64,000 nt of DNA from Arthrobacter sp. NicSoilB8 (GCF_019977355.1 NZ_AP024655.1:2480001-2544000), one strand, 5' to 3'. Shown: positions 50,699-60,771, numbered from the stretch's first letter. The notes: generated by a model from the sequence alone, not told the origin. Made by a program: numbers and translations.

Positions 50699-52219
50699 AT
50701 GGCCCGTTTCGATGCGATCGAGGTGGAACGCAAGTACAGCCCGGGGGAATCCGCTGATCTTCCTCGGCTGGCATCAATCCGCGGTGTCGACCACGTTGGC
50801 GAGCCCGGCAGCGACCAGCTGGACGCCGTCTACTTTGATACCGAAGGACTGGCCCTGGCCGGGCAGCGGATCACCCTGCGACGGCGGACCGGAGGGTTGG
50901 ATGCCGGCTGGCACCTGAAGCTCCCGGTCACTGCCGAGGAGCGGCAGGAAGTCGTGGAACCGCTCGGCAACGACCAGGAATCAGTGCCTGAGCGGCTGCG
51001 TCAGCACGTGCTGGTTCACACCCGCGGCCGTGCCCTCAAGCCCGTCGCACGCATCAAGACCCTGCGAAGCTCGACTCTCTTGTACGGCGCCGACGGCGCA
51101 ATCCTCGCCCAGTTCAGCGACGACCGCGTGGAGGCGCAAAGCCTCGCGGCCCCGGCGGAACCGCAGCGGTGGCGGGAATGGGAAATCGAGCTCGTTGAGG
51201 GCCACAGAAAGCTACTCAAGGACGCTGACGCCCGGCTCGCCGCTGCAGGAGTTCCGCTCGCCACCCTGCCCTCCAAGCTGGCAAGAGCGCTTGGTTCCAA
51301 CTATCCGGGCGATCCCGCGCCGGCTCCGAGTCCGGAGCGGCAAGGACCGGCCGCGGATGTCGCGCTGTCCTACATTTTCCGGCAGATCCAGGCCCTGAAA
51401 ACGCACGACCCGGGCGTCCGCGTCGACGCGCCGGATGCCGTGCATCAGCTGCGGGTGGCGGCGCGCCGGCTTCGGTCGGCGCTGGCCACCTTCCGAAAGC
51501 TCCTGGACACCCCCTCCACACGTTTCCTGCGGTCCGAACTCCAATGGCTCGCCGGGACCGTGGGCGAGGCCCGCGACATCGAAGTCATCCGGGCCCGCTT
51601 GAACGACATGATCAGTGCAGAACCTCCTGAGTTCCTGATGGGTCCCGTTGCGCAACAGATCGAGAAGCACCTGGACGACATCTATCGTCCGGCCCGGGCC
51701 GCAGGGCTGGCGGCCCTGGACAGCGGCCGCTACTTCCGTCTGCTCGATTCCCTTGACTCATTCCTTGCGGACCCTCCGCTCACGGACGCCGCAGGAAAGG
51801 AAGCGTTGAAGACGATTGGCCGCCTCGTCTCTGCTGAGCAAGAGCGTATGGAAAAGGCCGTCCGCGCCGTGGACAGTGCCAGCGACACGGGGCCGCAGGA
51901 CGCCGCACTGCATGAGGTTCGCAAGTGCGCCAAGCGGTTGCGGTATGCCGCCGAAGCGGCGTCCCCGATTTTCGGCAAGAAGGCAACTGACCTTGCCAGG
52001 GCCGCGGAAGGCATCCAAGAGATACTCGGAGACTTCCATGACAGCGTCGTAATCCGGGAGACCCTGCTCAAGCTGGCGGCAGAGTCCGCGGCCGGCGGGG
52101 GGAGCGGATTCAGCTACGGGCGCCTGCATGCGCTGGAGGAACAACGCGGCGATCAGTCCCGCGCCCGTTTCAACGACGTGTGGGAGACCTCCAAGCCACA
52201 GCCGCTGGACTGGAAGTAG
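50699..52219 (+). CDS. CYTH-CHAD domain protein
   Basis: 506 residues from the ATG at 50699; a TTG at 50693 is an alternative. The N-terminal CYTH domain has ExExK in EVERKYSP, FDTEGLALAGQRITLRRR and KLARALG. It can hydrolyse triphosphates with a divalent metal. The C-terminal CHAD domain (VHQLRVAARRLRSALATFRK, EVRKCAKRLRYAAE) has paired conserved histidines and binds polyphosphate. These proteins associate with polyphosphate granules. A degenerate DevR-like sequence GGGGCTTTGGGCAC lies 35 bases upstream, which is weak evidence. Confidence 0.88.
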   Translation: MARFDAIEVERKYSPGESADLPRLASIRGVDHVGEPGSDQLDAVYFDTEGLALAGQRITLRRRTGGLDAGWHLKLPVTAEERQEVVEPLGNDQESVPERLRQHVLVHTRGRALKPVARIKTLRSSTLLYGADGAILAQFSDDRVEAQSLAAPAEPQRWREWEIELVEGHRKLLKDADARLAAAGVPLATLPSKLARALGSNYPGDPAPAPSPERQGPAADVALSYIFRQIQALKTHDPGVRVDAPDAVHQLRVAARRLRSALATFRKLLDTPSTRFLRSELQWLAGTVGEARDIEVIRARLNDMISAEPPEFLMGPVAQQIEKHLDDIYRPARAAGLAALDSGRYFRLLDSLDSFLADPPLTDAAGKEALKTIGRLVSAEQERMEKAVRAVDSASDTGPQDAALHEVRKCAKRLRYAAEAASPIFGKKATDLARAAEGIQEILGDFHDSVVIRETLLKLAAESAAGGGSGFSYGRLHALEEQRGDQSRARFNDVWETSKPQPLDWK

Positions 52220-52272
52220 TTGCGGGACGAAAAGCCTGCAGCCACCCCGGCGCTGCGAAAGAGAGAACCCGG

Positions 52273-53370
52273 ATGACCGAACCCCGCACCCGAATCGCGG
52301 ACCTATGGTCGGACGGACTCGGACGCGCCAGCATTCGCTCCGTCCAGGCCCTCACGGTAGCCGCCCTCGCCTGGGCGATCATCTGGGCCGCGACGCGCGT
52401 TTCGCTCGTCATCATCCCGGTCCTTATTGCCGTCATCCTGGCCGCCGCGATCTCCCCGCTGGTCCGCTGGCTCACAGGCCGCTCCTGGCCGCGTGCCCTC
52501 GCCGTCGTTGCCTCCTTCGTGGCCATTCTCGCCGTCGTCGGCGGAATCGTGACGGGCATCGTGGTCCTGGTCAGCAACCAGTGGGCCGAGCTCTCAGCCC
52601 GCGCCGCCACCGGGATCGACCAGCTGCATTCCTTCCTGAATAACGGACCTGTCCCCGTCAGCGACCAGCAGATCACGGCGGCCGTCAACTCCGTGCGGGA
52701 GTTCTTCACCTCCAGCTCCTTCGGCGCAGAAGCCCTCACCGGGGCGCGCACCGTAGGGGAGATCTTCACCGGCGCGGTCCTGATGGCTGTGACCCTGTTC
52801 TTCTTCCTCAAGGACGGCCCCGAGATCCGGACCTTCCTCATCGGGTTCCTTCCCGCCGACCACCGCGCCAAGGCGCGCCTGGCAGCGGACCGCAGCACCG
52901 TCGTCCTGGGCGGGTACGTCCGCGGCACCGCCATCGTCGCCGCGATCGACGGTCTCGTCGTCGGGATCACCCTGGCCATCATGGGCGTACCGCTGGCCCT
53001 CCCGCTGGGCGTGTTCATCTTCATGGGCGGATTCATCCCGATCGTCGGCGCCACCGTCGCAGGCACCCTCGCCATCGCCGTCGCGCTGATCTCCAACGGC
53101 CCCGTCCAGGCGCTCATCGTCCTCGCCGTCGTGATTGGCGTAAACCAGCTCGAACACCACTTCCTGCAGCCGGTCCTGATGGGCAAAGTGCTCAGCATCC
53201 ACGGGCTGGCCATACTGCTCGTCCTGGCCGCTGGCACCCTGCTCGCCGGAATCGTCGGAGCGCTGCTGGCAGTGCCGGTCAGCGCCGTGGCCTGGACAGT
53301 CCTCAAGACGTGGTCCGGCCCCGATCCGCTGCCCGGGCCTGGGCTGCCGGCTGACGAACCTCTTGAGTAA
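52273..53370 (+). CDS. AI-2E-family (UPF0118) membrane transporter
   Basis: 365 residues from the ATG at 52273; the frame upstream belongs to the CYTH-CHAD 3' end in another phase. It has eight hydrophobic segments, with LVIIPVLIAVILAAAISPLVRWL near the start and the conserved GFIPIVGATVAG and NQLEHHFLQPVLMGKVLSIH motifs. Some relatives export AI-2 or exchange sodium for protons, and the actual substrate is unknown. It follows CYTH-CHAD at 53 bases and may be co-transcribed. Confidence 0.85.
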   Translation: MTEPRTRIADLWSDGLGRASIRSVQALTVAALAWAIIWAATRVSLVIIPVLIAVILAAAISPLVRWLTGRSWPRALAVVASFVAILAVVGGIVTGIVVLVSNQWAELSARAATGIDQLHSFLNNGPVPVSDQQITAAVNSVREFFTSSSFGAEALTGARTVGEIFTGAVLMAVTLFFFLKDGPEIRTFLIGFLPADHRAKARLAADRSTVVLGGYVRGTAIVAAIDGLVVGITLAIMGVPLALPLGVFIFMGGFIPIVGATVAGTLAIAVALISNGPVQALIVLAVVIGVNQLEHHFLQPVLMGKVLSIHGLAILLVLAAGTLLAGIVGALLAVPVSAVAWTVLKTWSGPDPLPGPGLPADEPLE

Positions 53371-53586
53371 CGTGCCCGAGCCAGTACAGGCCGGGCCAGT
53401 ACAGGCCCCACGGCACCGGGCACGGCTCCGCGACGCCGAACGCGCCCGGCCCTAAACCGCGCCGGTGACGCCGGAGCCCGCCGGGACGGGCCGGCCCGGC
53501 CGGCATCGCACTGACGCTCAAATGCGCCTCGGCTGCTTACCTGGCGACCACGCTCCACTCCAGTCACCAAACTCAACGAGATCCGC

Positions 53587-54072
53587 ATGTCGTACACCCC
53601 GCAGCAGTATGCCCACCCCGCCGGAGCGGTTCCGCTCCCGGCACCCCTTTGCGGCGCCCCACGGCACCAGCGTCTCCGGACCCGCACCCGCACCCGCATG
53701 ATGGCGGGCCTGATCCTGGCCGCCATCTGGTTCCTGGCGGTCATCGGCCCGTCCCTGGCCGTGACCCTCCGGCGCCTCCACGACGCCAATTTCAGCGGCT
53801 GGATGCTTTTGCCCGGGCTGATCCCGTTCGTTGGCGGCATCATCCTGCTCGTCTTCACAGTCATGGAGCCCAGGCCCGAGGGGCAGCGTTTCGATCCCGC
53901 CGGACCGCAGGCCAACACCTGGCAGCGGTACGCTGATCCGGCACGAACCACCAACGTGAAAGCCCCGCTGCTTTGCGGTGCTTTCACGTTGGTGGGGCTT
54001 CCCGAGGGTTATAGGACACACATTTTGTCCTATAACCCCTTCCCGAGGCCAAGCCCGGGCCCACGTGCGTGA
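53587..54072 (+). pseudogene. Truncated DUF805 membrane protein gene
   Basis: 161-residue frame. The start MSYTPQQYAHPAGAVPLPAP and the later SLAVTLRRLHDANFSGWMLLPGLIPFVGGIILLVF are typical DUF805. The segment between, which should hold the FWR..FSGR motif and the first two membrane helices, is missing and replaced by an RTRTRTR stretch made of ACCCGC repeats. The 3' end runs through two palindromes (53948-54038) into non-coding sequence, so the native stop seems lost. I read it as a deletion derivative that may still make a short protein. Confidence 0.55.
53948..54038. repeat. Two adjacent palindromic elements
   Basis: Element 1 has arms CCACCAACGTGAAAGC and its complement (53948-53963, 53980-53995) with an inner CCGC/GCGG mini-stem. 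Element 2 has GGGTTATAGGACA and its complement (54006-54018, 54026-54038) with a 7-base loop. Element 2 is AT-rich for this genome. Neither is followed by a T-run. Confidence 0.85.
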
Positions 54073-54080
54073 AGACACAA

Positions 54081-54114
54081 AAAACCCCTGGAATCCTTGG
54101 ATTCCAGGGGTTTT
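54081..54114 (-). terminator. Terminator of tRNA-Leu
   Basis: Perfect 16-bp stem with arms 54081-54096 and 54099-54114 around a 2-base loop. On the minus strand it is followed by a run of T, immediately after the tRNA 3' end. Confidence 0.9.
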
Positions 54115-54120
54115 CCCTTG

Positions 54121-54203
54121 TGCGCGGAGGGGGACTTGAACCCCCACCCCCTTTCGAGGACTAGCACCTCAAGCTAGCGCGTCTGCCATTCCGCCACCCG
54201 CGC
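54121..54203 (-). tRNA. tRNA-Leu (anticodon GAG)
   Basis: 83 nt. The acceptor stem GCGCGGG pairs with TCCGCGC, discriminator A. The anticodon stem CTAGC/GCTAG encloses loop TTGAGGT with anticodon GAG. A class II variable arm and GGTTCAAGTCC T-loop are present. CCA is not encoded. The terminator follows directly. Confidence 0.95.
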
Positions 54204-54367
54204 AGGTGGTAATTCCGAGAACATTTTCGCCTCTCAGCGTTTTGCTTTTCTCGGAAGCAGCGAGAAAGACTCTAGCACGACTTTTCCGGAAACAAATAAT
54301 CGGGGCTTGCGGGGGGCGTGTGGGTAGGCTGAAGCCAGCAATTGAGCCACCGCAAAGAGGAGCCGCT

Positions 54368-55684
54368 ATGACTGACAACCGGACCGAACCCAGGCCCGAG
54401 GACGAGGTCGTCAGGATCTGCCAGGAGCTGATCCGCATCGACACATCCAACTACGGTGACGGCTCCGGCCCCGGTGAACGGGCGGCCGCCGAATACACCG
54501 CCGGGCTCATGGCGGAAGTCGGGCTGGACGCCGAAATCTTCGAGGCCGCCCCCGGCCGCGCCAGCGTGGTCACCAGGCTTGCGGGGAAGGACCCCTCGGC
54601 CAGCGCCCTCGTGGTCCACGGCCACCTGGATGTTGTCCCGGCCCTGCGCGAGCAGTGGTCGGTGGACCCCTTTGGCGCCGAACTCAAGGACGGCCTGATC
54701 TGGGGGCGCGGCGCCGTGGACATGAAGGACATGGACGCGATGATCCTGTCCGTGCTCCGCAATTTCGCCCGCACGGGCCGCAAGCCCAAGCGCGACCTCA
54801 TCTTCGCGTTCTTCGCCGACGAGGAAGCCGGCGGCACCTACGGCGCCCGCTACGCCGTCGAGAAGCGGCCCGAACTCTTCGACGGCGCCACCGAGGCCAT
54901 CTCCGAGGTCGGCGGCTTTTCCGCCACGATCGGCGGCCAGCGCACGTATCTGCTCCAGACCGCCGAGAAGGGCCTCTCCTGGCTCCGCCTCGTCGCCCAC
55001 GGCCGTGCGGGCCACGGCTCCCAGATCAACACCGACAACGCCGTGACGCGGCTCGCTGGCGCGGTCTCCCGGATCGGTGCGTACAACTGGCCGATCGAGC
55101 TCACGCCGACCACCCGGCAGTTCCTCGACGGCGTGACCGAACTCACAGGCGTCGAATTCGACCCGGACGATCCGGAGAAGATCCTTAAGGAGCTCGGCAC
55201 GGTGGCCCGTTTTGTCGGCGCCACGCTGCAGAACACCACCAACCCCACCCTGCTCAAGGGCGGCTACAAGCACAACGTCATTCCCGAATCGGCCGAAGCC
55301 CTCATCGACTGCCGCACCCTGCCCGGGCAGGAACAGCACGTGCTGGAGATCGTGCGGGAGCTCGCGGGCACCGGCGTGGACATCAGCTACGTCCACAACG
55401 ACGTTTCGCTGGAGGTGCCGTTCGCCGGCAACCTCGTCGATTCGATGATCGATGCCCTGCATTCCGAGGACCCCGGCGCCAAGGTGCTGCCGTACACGCT
55501 CTCGGGCGGAACGGACAACAAGTCCCTGAGCCGGCTGGGCATCACCGGCTACGGCTTCGCCCCGCTGATGCTTCCGGACGAGCTCGACTTCACGGGCATG
55601 TTCCACGGCGTCGACGAACGCGTGCCGGCCGATTCCCTGAAGTTCGGTGCGCGGGTGCTGAACAGCCTGCTCACCAACTACTGA
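54368..55684 (+). CDS. M20-family metallopeptidase (dipeptidase/deacetylase-like)
   Basis: 438 residues from the ATG at 54368. Zinc-binding positions are in VVHGHLDVVPA (His and Asp), GRGAVDMKDMDA, ADEEAGGTYGARY and FHGVDER. The dimerisation domain contains HGRAGHGSQINTDNAV. It is a cytosolic co-catalytic zinc enzyme that cleaves dipeptides or N-acyl amino acids. The N-terminal EVVRICQELIRIDTSNYG is the M20 signature. An acyl-CoA dehydrogenase gene follows at 15 bases. Confidence 0.9.
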   Translation: MTDNRTEPRPEDEVVRICQELIRIDTSNYGDGSGPGERAAAEYTAGLMAEVGLDAEIFEAAPGRASVVTRLAGKDPSASALVVHGHLDVVPALREQWSVDPFGAELKDGLIWGRGAVDMKDMDAMILSVLRNFARTGRKPKRDLIFAFFADEEAGGTYGARYAVEKRPELFDGATEAISEVGGFSATIGGQRTYLLQTAEKGLSWLRLVAHGRAGHGSQINTDNAVTRLAGAVSRIGAYNWPIELTPTTRQFLDGVTELTGVEFDPDDPEKILKELGTVARFVGATLQNTTNPTLLKGGYKHNVIPESAEALIDCRTLPGQEQHVLEIVRELAGTGVDISYVHNDVSLEVPFAGNLVDSMIDALHSEDPGAKVLPYTLSGGTDNKSLSRLGITGYGFAPLMLPDELDFTGMFHGVDERVPADSLKFGARVLNSLLTNY

Positions 55685-55699
55685 GCGGAGACCCCGGCC

Positions 55700-56863
55700 A
55701 TGATGCCCGAGGACATCCTCACCGGGCCCCTGCTGGAACGGATCCGCGGCCGCGCCGCCGGCTACGACCGCGACAACGCCTTCTTCCACGAAGACCTCGC
55801 GGAGCTGAAGGCGGCCGGCTACCTGAAGATCTTCGTCCCAGTCGCCGACGGCGGCCTGGGACTCGGGCTGGCAGCCGGGGCGCAGCTGCAGCGCCGGCTG
55901 GCGACGGCGGCTCCTGCCACCGCGTTGGCGGTGAACATGCACCTCGTGTGGACCGGCGTCGCGCACGTGCTTGCCGCCCGGGGTGACTCCTCGCTGGACT
56001 TCGTCCTCAAGGAAACCGCGCAGGGGGAGGTCTTCGCGTTCGGCAACTCCGAGGCCGGCAACGACTCCGTGCTGTTCGATTCGCGCACCGAGGCCGTCCC
56101 GCTGCCCGACGGCGGCTACAGCTTCACCGGACGCAAGATCTTCACGAGCCTGTCACCGGCGTGGACCCGGCTGGGGATCTTCGGGAAGGACGCCTCCGCC
56201 GGGGACGGCGCCGGGGAACTGGTCCACGGGTTCATCACCAGGGACACCGCCGGGTACGAGATCCTGCCCGACTGGGACACCCTCGGCATGCGGGCAAGCC
56301 AGTCCAACACGACAGTCCTGGACGGCGCCGTCGTCCCGGCGGAACGGATCTTCAGGAAGCTGCCGGTGGGCCCGAACGCCGACCACCTGATCTTCGCGAT
56401 CTTTGCCTGCTTCGAGACCCTGCTCGCCGCCGTGTACACGGGCATCGGCGAACGGGCCTTCACGCTCGGGGTGGAGGCCGTAAAGCGCCGGACATCGTTC
56501 AAGAACGGCGGACGCAGCTTGGCCCAGGACCCCGACATCCGCTGGAAGGTGGCAGAAGCGGCGATCGCCATGGACGCGCTGTACCCGCAGCTGTCCCGGG
56601 TGGCGGCCGACGTCGACGAACTGGCGGACCTGGGCAGCCAGTGGTTCCCGCGGCTCGTGGGCCTCAAGGTTCGGGCAACGGAGACGGCCCGCACCGTGGT
56701 GGACCTCGCCATCCGGGTCTCCGGAGGCTCCAGCTATTTCCGCGGTTCAGAACTGGAGCGGCTGTACCGGGACGTGCTCGCCGGCATGTTCCACCCGTCG
56801 GACGACGAGTCCGCGCACAACACGGTGGCAAACGCCTGGCTGGGCCCGCTCGACACACCCTGA
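55700..56863 (+). CDS. Acyl-CoA dehydrogenase family protein
   Basis: 387 residues, the classical dehydrogenase length. Motifs are VPVADGGLGLGLAAGAQLQ, VFAFGNSEAGNDSVLFDS, YSFTGRKIFTSLSPAWTRLGI and a C-terminal helix bundle with VSGGSSYFRGSELERLYRDV. The FAD-binding positions are present, but the catalytic Glu cannot be fixed by eye. Members include dibenzothiophene monooxygenase-like flavoproteins as well as true dehydrogenases. It is adjacent to the M20 peptidase and probably on the same transcript. Confidence 0.82.
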   Translation: MMPEDILTGPLLERIRGRAAGYDRDNAFFHEDLAELKAAGYLKIFVPVADGGLGLGLAAGAQLQRRLATAAPATALAVNMHLVWTGVAHVLAARGDSSLDFVLKETAQGEVFAFGNSEAGNDSVLFDSRTEAVPLPDGGYSFTGRKIFTSLSPAWTRLGIFGKDASAGDGAGELVHGFITRDTAGYEILPDWDTLGMRASQSNTTVLDGAVVPAERIFRKLPVGPNADHLIFAIFACFETLLAAVYTGIGERAFTLGVEAVKRRTSFKNGGRSLAQDPDIRWKVAEAAIAMDALYPQLSRVAADVDELADLGSQWFPRLVGLKVRATETARTVVDLAIRVSGGSSYFRGSELERLYRDVLAGMFHPSDDESAHNTVANAWLGPLDTP

Positions 56864-56949
56864 GGCGGCCTGAGCCGCGCCCGGCACTCAGGGGAGCGTC
56901 GGACGGTGCGTGGACCAGGCGGTGCGCTGGACTAGAGGCAGTGCGAGCA

Positions 56950-57183
56950 CTAAACGGTGCGCTGGACCTGGATGACCTTGCGGCGCAGCCAGAAGCGCCG
57001 GCCGCCGCCGACATAGAGGCGGCTGCGTTCCAGCTCCCACTTACCGTACTCGGAATGCTCCACGAGCCGGCGGCGCGCCTCAGGCAGCGAATCCTCAGGG
57101 CCGACCGTCAGCACGAGGTATTCGTACTGCTTCACATAGTCCCGTTCCCGCCGGACCGAGCTGCTCAGAAAATGTTCTTTCAT
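56950..57183 (-). CDS. DUF5703 small protein
   Basis: 77 residues from the ATG at 57183; the longer frame is an upstream extension. The pattern VKQYEYLVLTVGPEDSLPEA, HSEYGKWELERSRLYVGGGR and RRFWLRRKVIQVQR is the DUF5703 type, small basic actinobacterial proteins of unknown role. It diverges from the acidic protein gene at 57223, sharing a 39-base promoter space, which is very short. Confidence 0.8.
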   Translation of the reverse strand: MKEHFLSSSVRRERDYVKQYEYLVLTVGPEDSLPEARRRLVEHSEYGKWELERSRLYVGGGRRFWLRRKVIQVQRTV

Positions 57184-57222
57184 TGCTCTCCATTTTCGTC
57201 TTTTTCCGGCTAACGTGAAGTC

Positions 57223-57498
57223 ATGAGCATCGATCCGCGTGTCGCGCTTGCGTCTCTTACCTCTGCACTGGAAGAACACCTGGCAGCTGCCTCCGCCCGC
57301 AGGAGTGACGGGGATCCCGCGGTCGAAGCGGCGTTCTTTGCCGTTGCTGATGCCTTTGAAGTCTACGACGACGCCCTGTACGAAGCGTATGGGGAAGTGA
57401 CGCCCCTCCAGGTCATCGAGGAAGACGACGAGGAGGAGGACGACGAGGACATTGACGACGACGAAGACCTCGAGATCCTGCAGAACTCAGAGAACTAG
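57223..57498 (+). CDS. Small acidic conserved actinobacterial protein
   Basis: 91 residues with an Asp/Glu-rich tail (IEEDDEEEDDEDIDDDED). The first 60 residues form helices, with AFFAVADAFEVYDDALYEAYGEVTP as the conserved core. Homologues are often labelled primosomal protein, but the sequence gives no support for a helicase or primase link. The acidic tail may mimic nucleic acid. It diverges from the DUF5703 gene. Confidence 0.75.
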   Translation: MSIDPRVALASLTSALEEHLAAASARRSDGDPAVEAAFFAVADAFEVYDDALYEAYGEVTPLQVIEEDDEEEDDEDIDDDEDLEILQNSEN

Positions 57499-57549
57499 GC
57501 GGGCGCGCGCCGCTCTCCGGACGTAATCTCCGGAAATATTCTGCCTACC

Positions 57550-58485
57550 TCAGGCAGGGTCGGAGACATCCTCGAGCGCCTGGGCGATCTCCGGCGGGAG
57601 CGGCGCGAGAGCAGAATCCAGGATCTCTTTGAGTTGCACCGGTGTCCGTGCGCCCACGACGGCGGTAGCCACGCCGTGCTGGGACAGGAGCCAGCTCAGC
57701 GACACGTCAAGTGCGGTCCGGCCCAGGCCCTTCGCCGCCATCGCGACGGCCTCCACGACACTGGACGCCGTCGGCTCAAGATAAGGCTCCACGTAGGTGG
57801 CAAGCCGCTGGTGGGCGGCACGGGAGTCCGCGGGGATATGCCCCCGGTACTTTCCGGTCAGGACGCCCCGCCCCATCGGACCCCAGGCGATCAGGCCGAG
57901 TCCGGCGTCCTCGATTGCCGGGATCAGCTCAATCTCCGCGCTGCGCTGCAGGAGCGAGTATTCGGACTGGTTGGCCACCAGCGGGAAACCGGCAATGGCG
58001 GCGGCCTTGGCCGTCTGCCAGCCGTTGAAATTGGAGACCCCCGCGTAGCGTGCCCGGCCGGACCGCACGGCGAAGTCAAGGGCGGAGAGAGTTTCCTCCA
58101 GCGGCACGTTGTGATCCCAGGCGTGCGCGAACCACAGGTCCACATAGTCAGTTCCCAGCCGGGCCAGGCTCGCGTCAAGGCCGGAGAGCATCCCGTTGCG
58201 TGACGTGTCGACGCTGCGGCGGCCGTCCGCCGTCGTCAGCCCGGCTTTGGTGGAAATGACCACCTCGGAGCGGGCGACGACGTCGCCCAGCATGCCGCCG
58301 AGCATCGCCTCGGCCTGGCCGTCAGCGTAGGACGCCGCGGTATCGATCAGCGTCCCGCCGCCATCGACGAACGCCCGCAGCAGGGCTGCCGCATCCTGCT
58401 CCTCGGTTTCCCGGGCCCAGGACATGGTGCCAAGGGAAAGGGCGGACACGCGCAACCCACTGTTGCCGACATAACGCTGCTGCAT
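57550..58485 (-). CDS. Aldo/keto reductase
   Basis: 311 residues. The TIM-barrel AKR family has the N-terminal [20 protein letters not shown], catalytic Asp/Tyr/Lys/His set beginning DTAASYADG and STKAG, with [19 protein letters not shown] and [11 protein letters not shown] in the later strands. It reduces aldehydes or ketones with NADPH. It is similar to the YajO/tas group, substrate unknown. It is divergent from uppP, with 68 bases between. Confidence 0.88.
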   Translation of the reverse strand: MQQRYVGNSGLRVSALSLGTMSWARETEEQDAAALLRAFVDGGGTLIDTAASYADGQAEAMLGGMLGDVVARSEVVISTKAGLTTADGRRSVDTSRNGMLSGLDASLARLGTDYVDLWFAHAWDHNVPLEETLSALDFAVRSGRARYAGVSNFNGWQTAKAAAIAGFPLVANQSEYSLLQRSAEIELIPAIEDAGLGLIAWGPMGRGVLTGKYRGHIPADSRAAHQRLATYVEPYLEPTASSVVEAVAMAAKGLGRTALDVSLSWLLSQHGVATAVVGARTPVQLKEILDSALAPLPPEIAQALEDVSDPA

Positions 58486-58511
58486 GTCAGCAAGCTTACG
58501 GGGATTCGCGT

Positions 58512-58540
58512 GGCTTCATAACGTCGAGGCTTCATAACGT
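58512..58540. repeat. Short direct repeat before uppP
   Basis: GGCTTCATAACGT occurs at 58512 and 58528, a 16-base period, in the small divergent promoter space between the aldo/keto reductase and uppP. Confidence 0.7.
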
Positions 58541-58553
58541 AGGGTCTATAAAC

Positions 58554-59387
58554 GTGAACTGGATACAAGCGGCTCTGCTGGGCCTCGTACAAGGACTGAC
58601 AGAGTTCCTCCCGATCTCCTCAAGTGCCCATCTGCGGATTGTCGGTACCTTCCTTCCGGACGCATCCGACCCGGGTGCCGCCTTCACGGCCATTACACAG
58701 CTGGGCACCGAGACGGCCGTGATCGTCTATTTCTGGCGTGACATCCTGAGAATCATCCGCGCCTGGACCGGTTCGCTGAGCGGCAAGGTGCCCCGGCGGG
58801 ACCCGGACGCACGGATGGGCTGGCTGGTCATCCTGGGCAGCCTGCCGATCATCGTCCTCGGACTGCTGTTCCAGGACCAGATCGAGTCGGTCCTCCGCAG
58901 CCTCTGGGGCGTCGCGACCATGCTCATTGTGTTCGGCATGGTCCTCGCGGTGGCCGACACGATAGGCCGGCAGGACCGCGAGCTCACGCAATTGACGTAC
59001 AAACACGGCCTTTATTACGGGCTTGCCCAGGCCCTGGCCCTCTTCCCCGGGGTGTCCCGCTCCGGCGGCACCATCAGCGCCGGCCTCCTCATGGGCTACA
59101 CCCGCGAGGCGGCGGCACGGTACTCGTTCCTGCTCGCCATTCCCGCGGTGTTCGGCAGCGGCTTGTTCCAGCTGTACAAGGTCGTCTCCAAGGAAGGCAT
59201 CACCGGCCCGTACGGCCTGGCGGAAACGGCTCTCGCCACCGTCATCGCCTTCTTCGTGGGATATGTCATCATCGGCTGGTTCCTCAAGTACGTCTCAACC
59301 CGCGGTTACCGGCTGTTCGTCTGGTACCGGATCCTCCTGGGGCTGGCCCTGTTCCTGCTGCTCGGTTTCAATGTCATCAGCGCCTAG
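58554..59387 (+). CDS. uppP: Undecaprenyl-diphosphatase UppP (BacA)
   Basis: 277 residues from GTG at 58554. It is an integral membrane protein with conserved [19 protein letters not shown] (Glu-rich motif 1) and [18 protein letters not shown] (motif 2). It dephosphorylates undecaprenyl diphosphate to recycle the carrier for peptidoglycan and teichoic precursors, and overexpression gives bacitracin resistance. mshC follows at 15 bases. A TATAAAC sequence sits immediately before the start. Confidence 0.93.
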   Translation: MNWIQAALLGLVQGLTEFLPISSSAHLRIVGTFLPDASDPGAAFTAITQLGTETAVIVYFWRDILRIIRAWTGSLSGKVPRRDPDARMGWLVILGSLPIIVLGLLFQDQIESVLRSLWGVATMLIVFGMVLAVADTIGRQDRELTQLTYKHGLYYGLAQALALFPGVSRSGGTISAGLLMGYTREAAARYSFLLAIPAVFGSGLFQLYKVVSKEGITGPYGLAETALATVIAFFVGYVIIGWFLKYVSTRGYRLFVWYRILLGLALFLLLGFNVISA

Positions 59388-59402
59388 CACTAGGCTTGGG
59401 CT

Positions 59403-60683
59403 GTGAAATCCTGGATCTCCCGCCCTGTTCCCCAGCTCCCGGGCAGCATGCCTGCCCTGCGCCTCTTCGACACCGCCAAGGGCGGAATCGTCACCCTGGA
59501 GGCCACGGGTGAGCAGTCCATGTACGTCTGCGGCATCACCCCCTACGACGCCACCCACATGGGCCACGCGGCCAGCTATGTCGCCTTCGACCTGCTGAAC
59601 CGCGCCTGGCGGGACGGCCGCCAGCATGTCGCCTACGTCCAAAATGTGACCGACGTCGACGACCCCCTGCTTGAGCGCGCGACGGCTACCGGCGTCGACT
59701 GGCGCGCTCTCGCCGCGAGCCAGATCGAGCTCTTCCAGACCGATATGGAAGCCCTGAACGTCCTCGCCCCGGACCATTACGTCGGCGCCGTCGAGGCCGT
59801 CCCGCTGATCGTTCCCGCCATCGAACGCCTCCTGCGCAACGGCCTCGCGTACCGCGTTCCCGGCACCGGCGGAGAGCCCGACGGCGACGTCTACTACGAC
59901 GTAGAGGCCGCCGGAAAACATTCAGTTGACGCCGTCGACGCCTGGACCCTGGGCTCTGTTTCCGGACTTTCCGACGCCGAAATGCTGGAACTCTTCGCCG
60001 AACGCGGCGGTGACCCTGGCCGGGCCGGCAAGCGCCAGGCCCTCGATCCGCTGCTCTGGCGCGTTGCACGTGACGGCGAGCCCAGCTGGGCCGGCGGAGA
60101 GCTGGGGGAGGGCCGGCCCGGCTGGCACATCGAATGCACCGTGATCGCCCAGCAGTACCTGCCCAAGCCGTTCACCGTCCAAGGCGGCGGCTCGGACCTG
60201 GTCTTCCCGCACCACGAAATGGGTGCCGGCCACGCGTACTCCCTGGCCGGTGTGCCGCTGGCCCGCCATTTCGCGCATGCCGGCATGGTGGGCCTCGACG
60301 GCGAAAAGATGAGCAAGTCCAAGGGCAATCTGGTCCTGGTGTCCAGGCTCCGCGCCGAGGGCGAAGAGCCGGCCGCGATCAGGCTGGCGATCCTGGCCCA
60401 CCACTACCGCACGGACTGGTCCTGGACCGCAGAAGGTTTCACCGAAGCCAAGAACCGGCTCCGCACCTGGCGCGAGGCCCTCGCCGTGGCGCCCCAGGGA
60501 ACCGCCGCATCCCTCATCGGCCGGCTTCGGACCGAGCTCGCCAATGATCTCAACGCGCCCGGCGCCCTGGCTGCCGTCGACGCCTGGGCCAAGGCTGCCC
60601 TGGAAACTCCCGAGGCGGCCTCGGCCACGGATGCGGCGCTGGTCAGCGACGCCGTGAACGCCCTGCTCGGCGTCGAACTCTAA
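59403..60683 (+). CDS. mshC: Cysteine ligase of mycothiol synthesis MshC
   Basis: 426 residues from GTG at 59403. It is a class I aminoacyl-tRNA synthetase-like enzyme. [17 protein letters not shown] contains the zinc cysteine and the HIGH-like motif, [14 protein letters not shown] carries a second Cys, [11 protein letters not shown] a third zinc site, and KMSKSKGN is the KMSKS loop. It joins cysteine to glucosaminyl-inositol in ATP-dependent mycothiol biosynthesis. It lacks the tRNA-binding domain of cysteinyl-tRNA synthetase, as expected. It is likely translated together with uppP. Confidence 0.95.
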   Translation: MKSWISRPVPQLPGSMPALRLFDTAKGGIVTLEATGEQSMYVCGITPYDATHMGHAASYVAFDLLNRAWRDGRQHVAYVQNVTDVDDPLLERATATGVDWRALAASQIELFQTDMEALNVLAPDHYVGAVEAVPLIVPAIERLLRNGLAYRVPGTGGEPDGDVYYDVEAAGKHSVDAVDAWTLGSVSGLSDAEMLELFAERGGDPGRAGKRQALDPLLWRVARDGEPSWAGGELGEGRPGWHIECTVIAQQYLPKPFTVQGGGSDLVFPHHEMGAGHAYSLAGVPLARHFAHAGMVGLDGEKMSKSKGNLVLVSRLRAEGEEPAAIRLAILAHHYRTDWSWTAEGFTEAKNRLRTWREALAVAPQGTAASLIGRLRTELANDLNAPGALAAVDAWAKAALETPEAASATDAALVSDAVNALLGVEL

Positions 60684-60704
60684 CAACCGGCAACCCGCGC
60701 TGTC

Positions 60705-60771
60705 CTTGCCGGGCTTGTCCTTGCCAGGGCTTGTTCTGGCCGGGCTTGCCCTTGCTAGGGCTTGTCCTTGC
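60705..60771. repeat. Degenerate repeats around the PAC2 stop codon
   Basis: GGGCTTGTCCTTGCC recurs at 60711-60725 and 60757-60771, with two diverged copies between (around 60728-60747). The PAC2 C terminus and stop are part of the repeat. It is the spacer between convergent mshC and PAC2. Confidence 0.75.
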
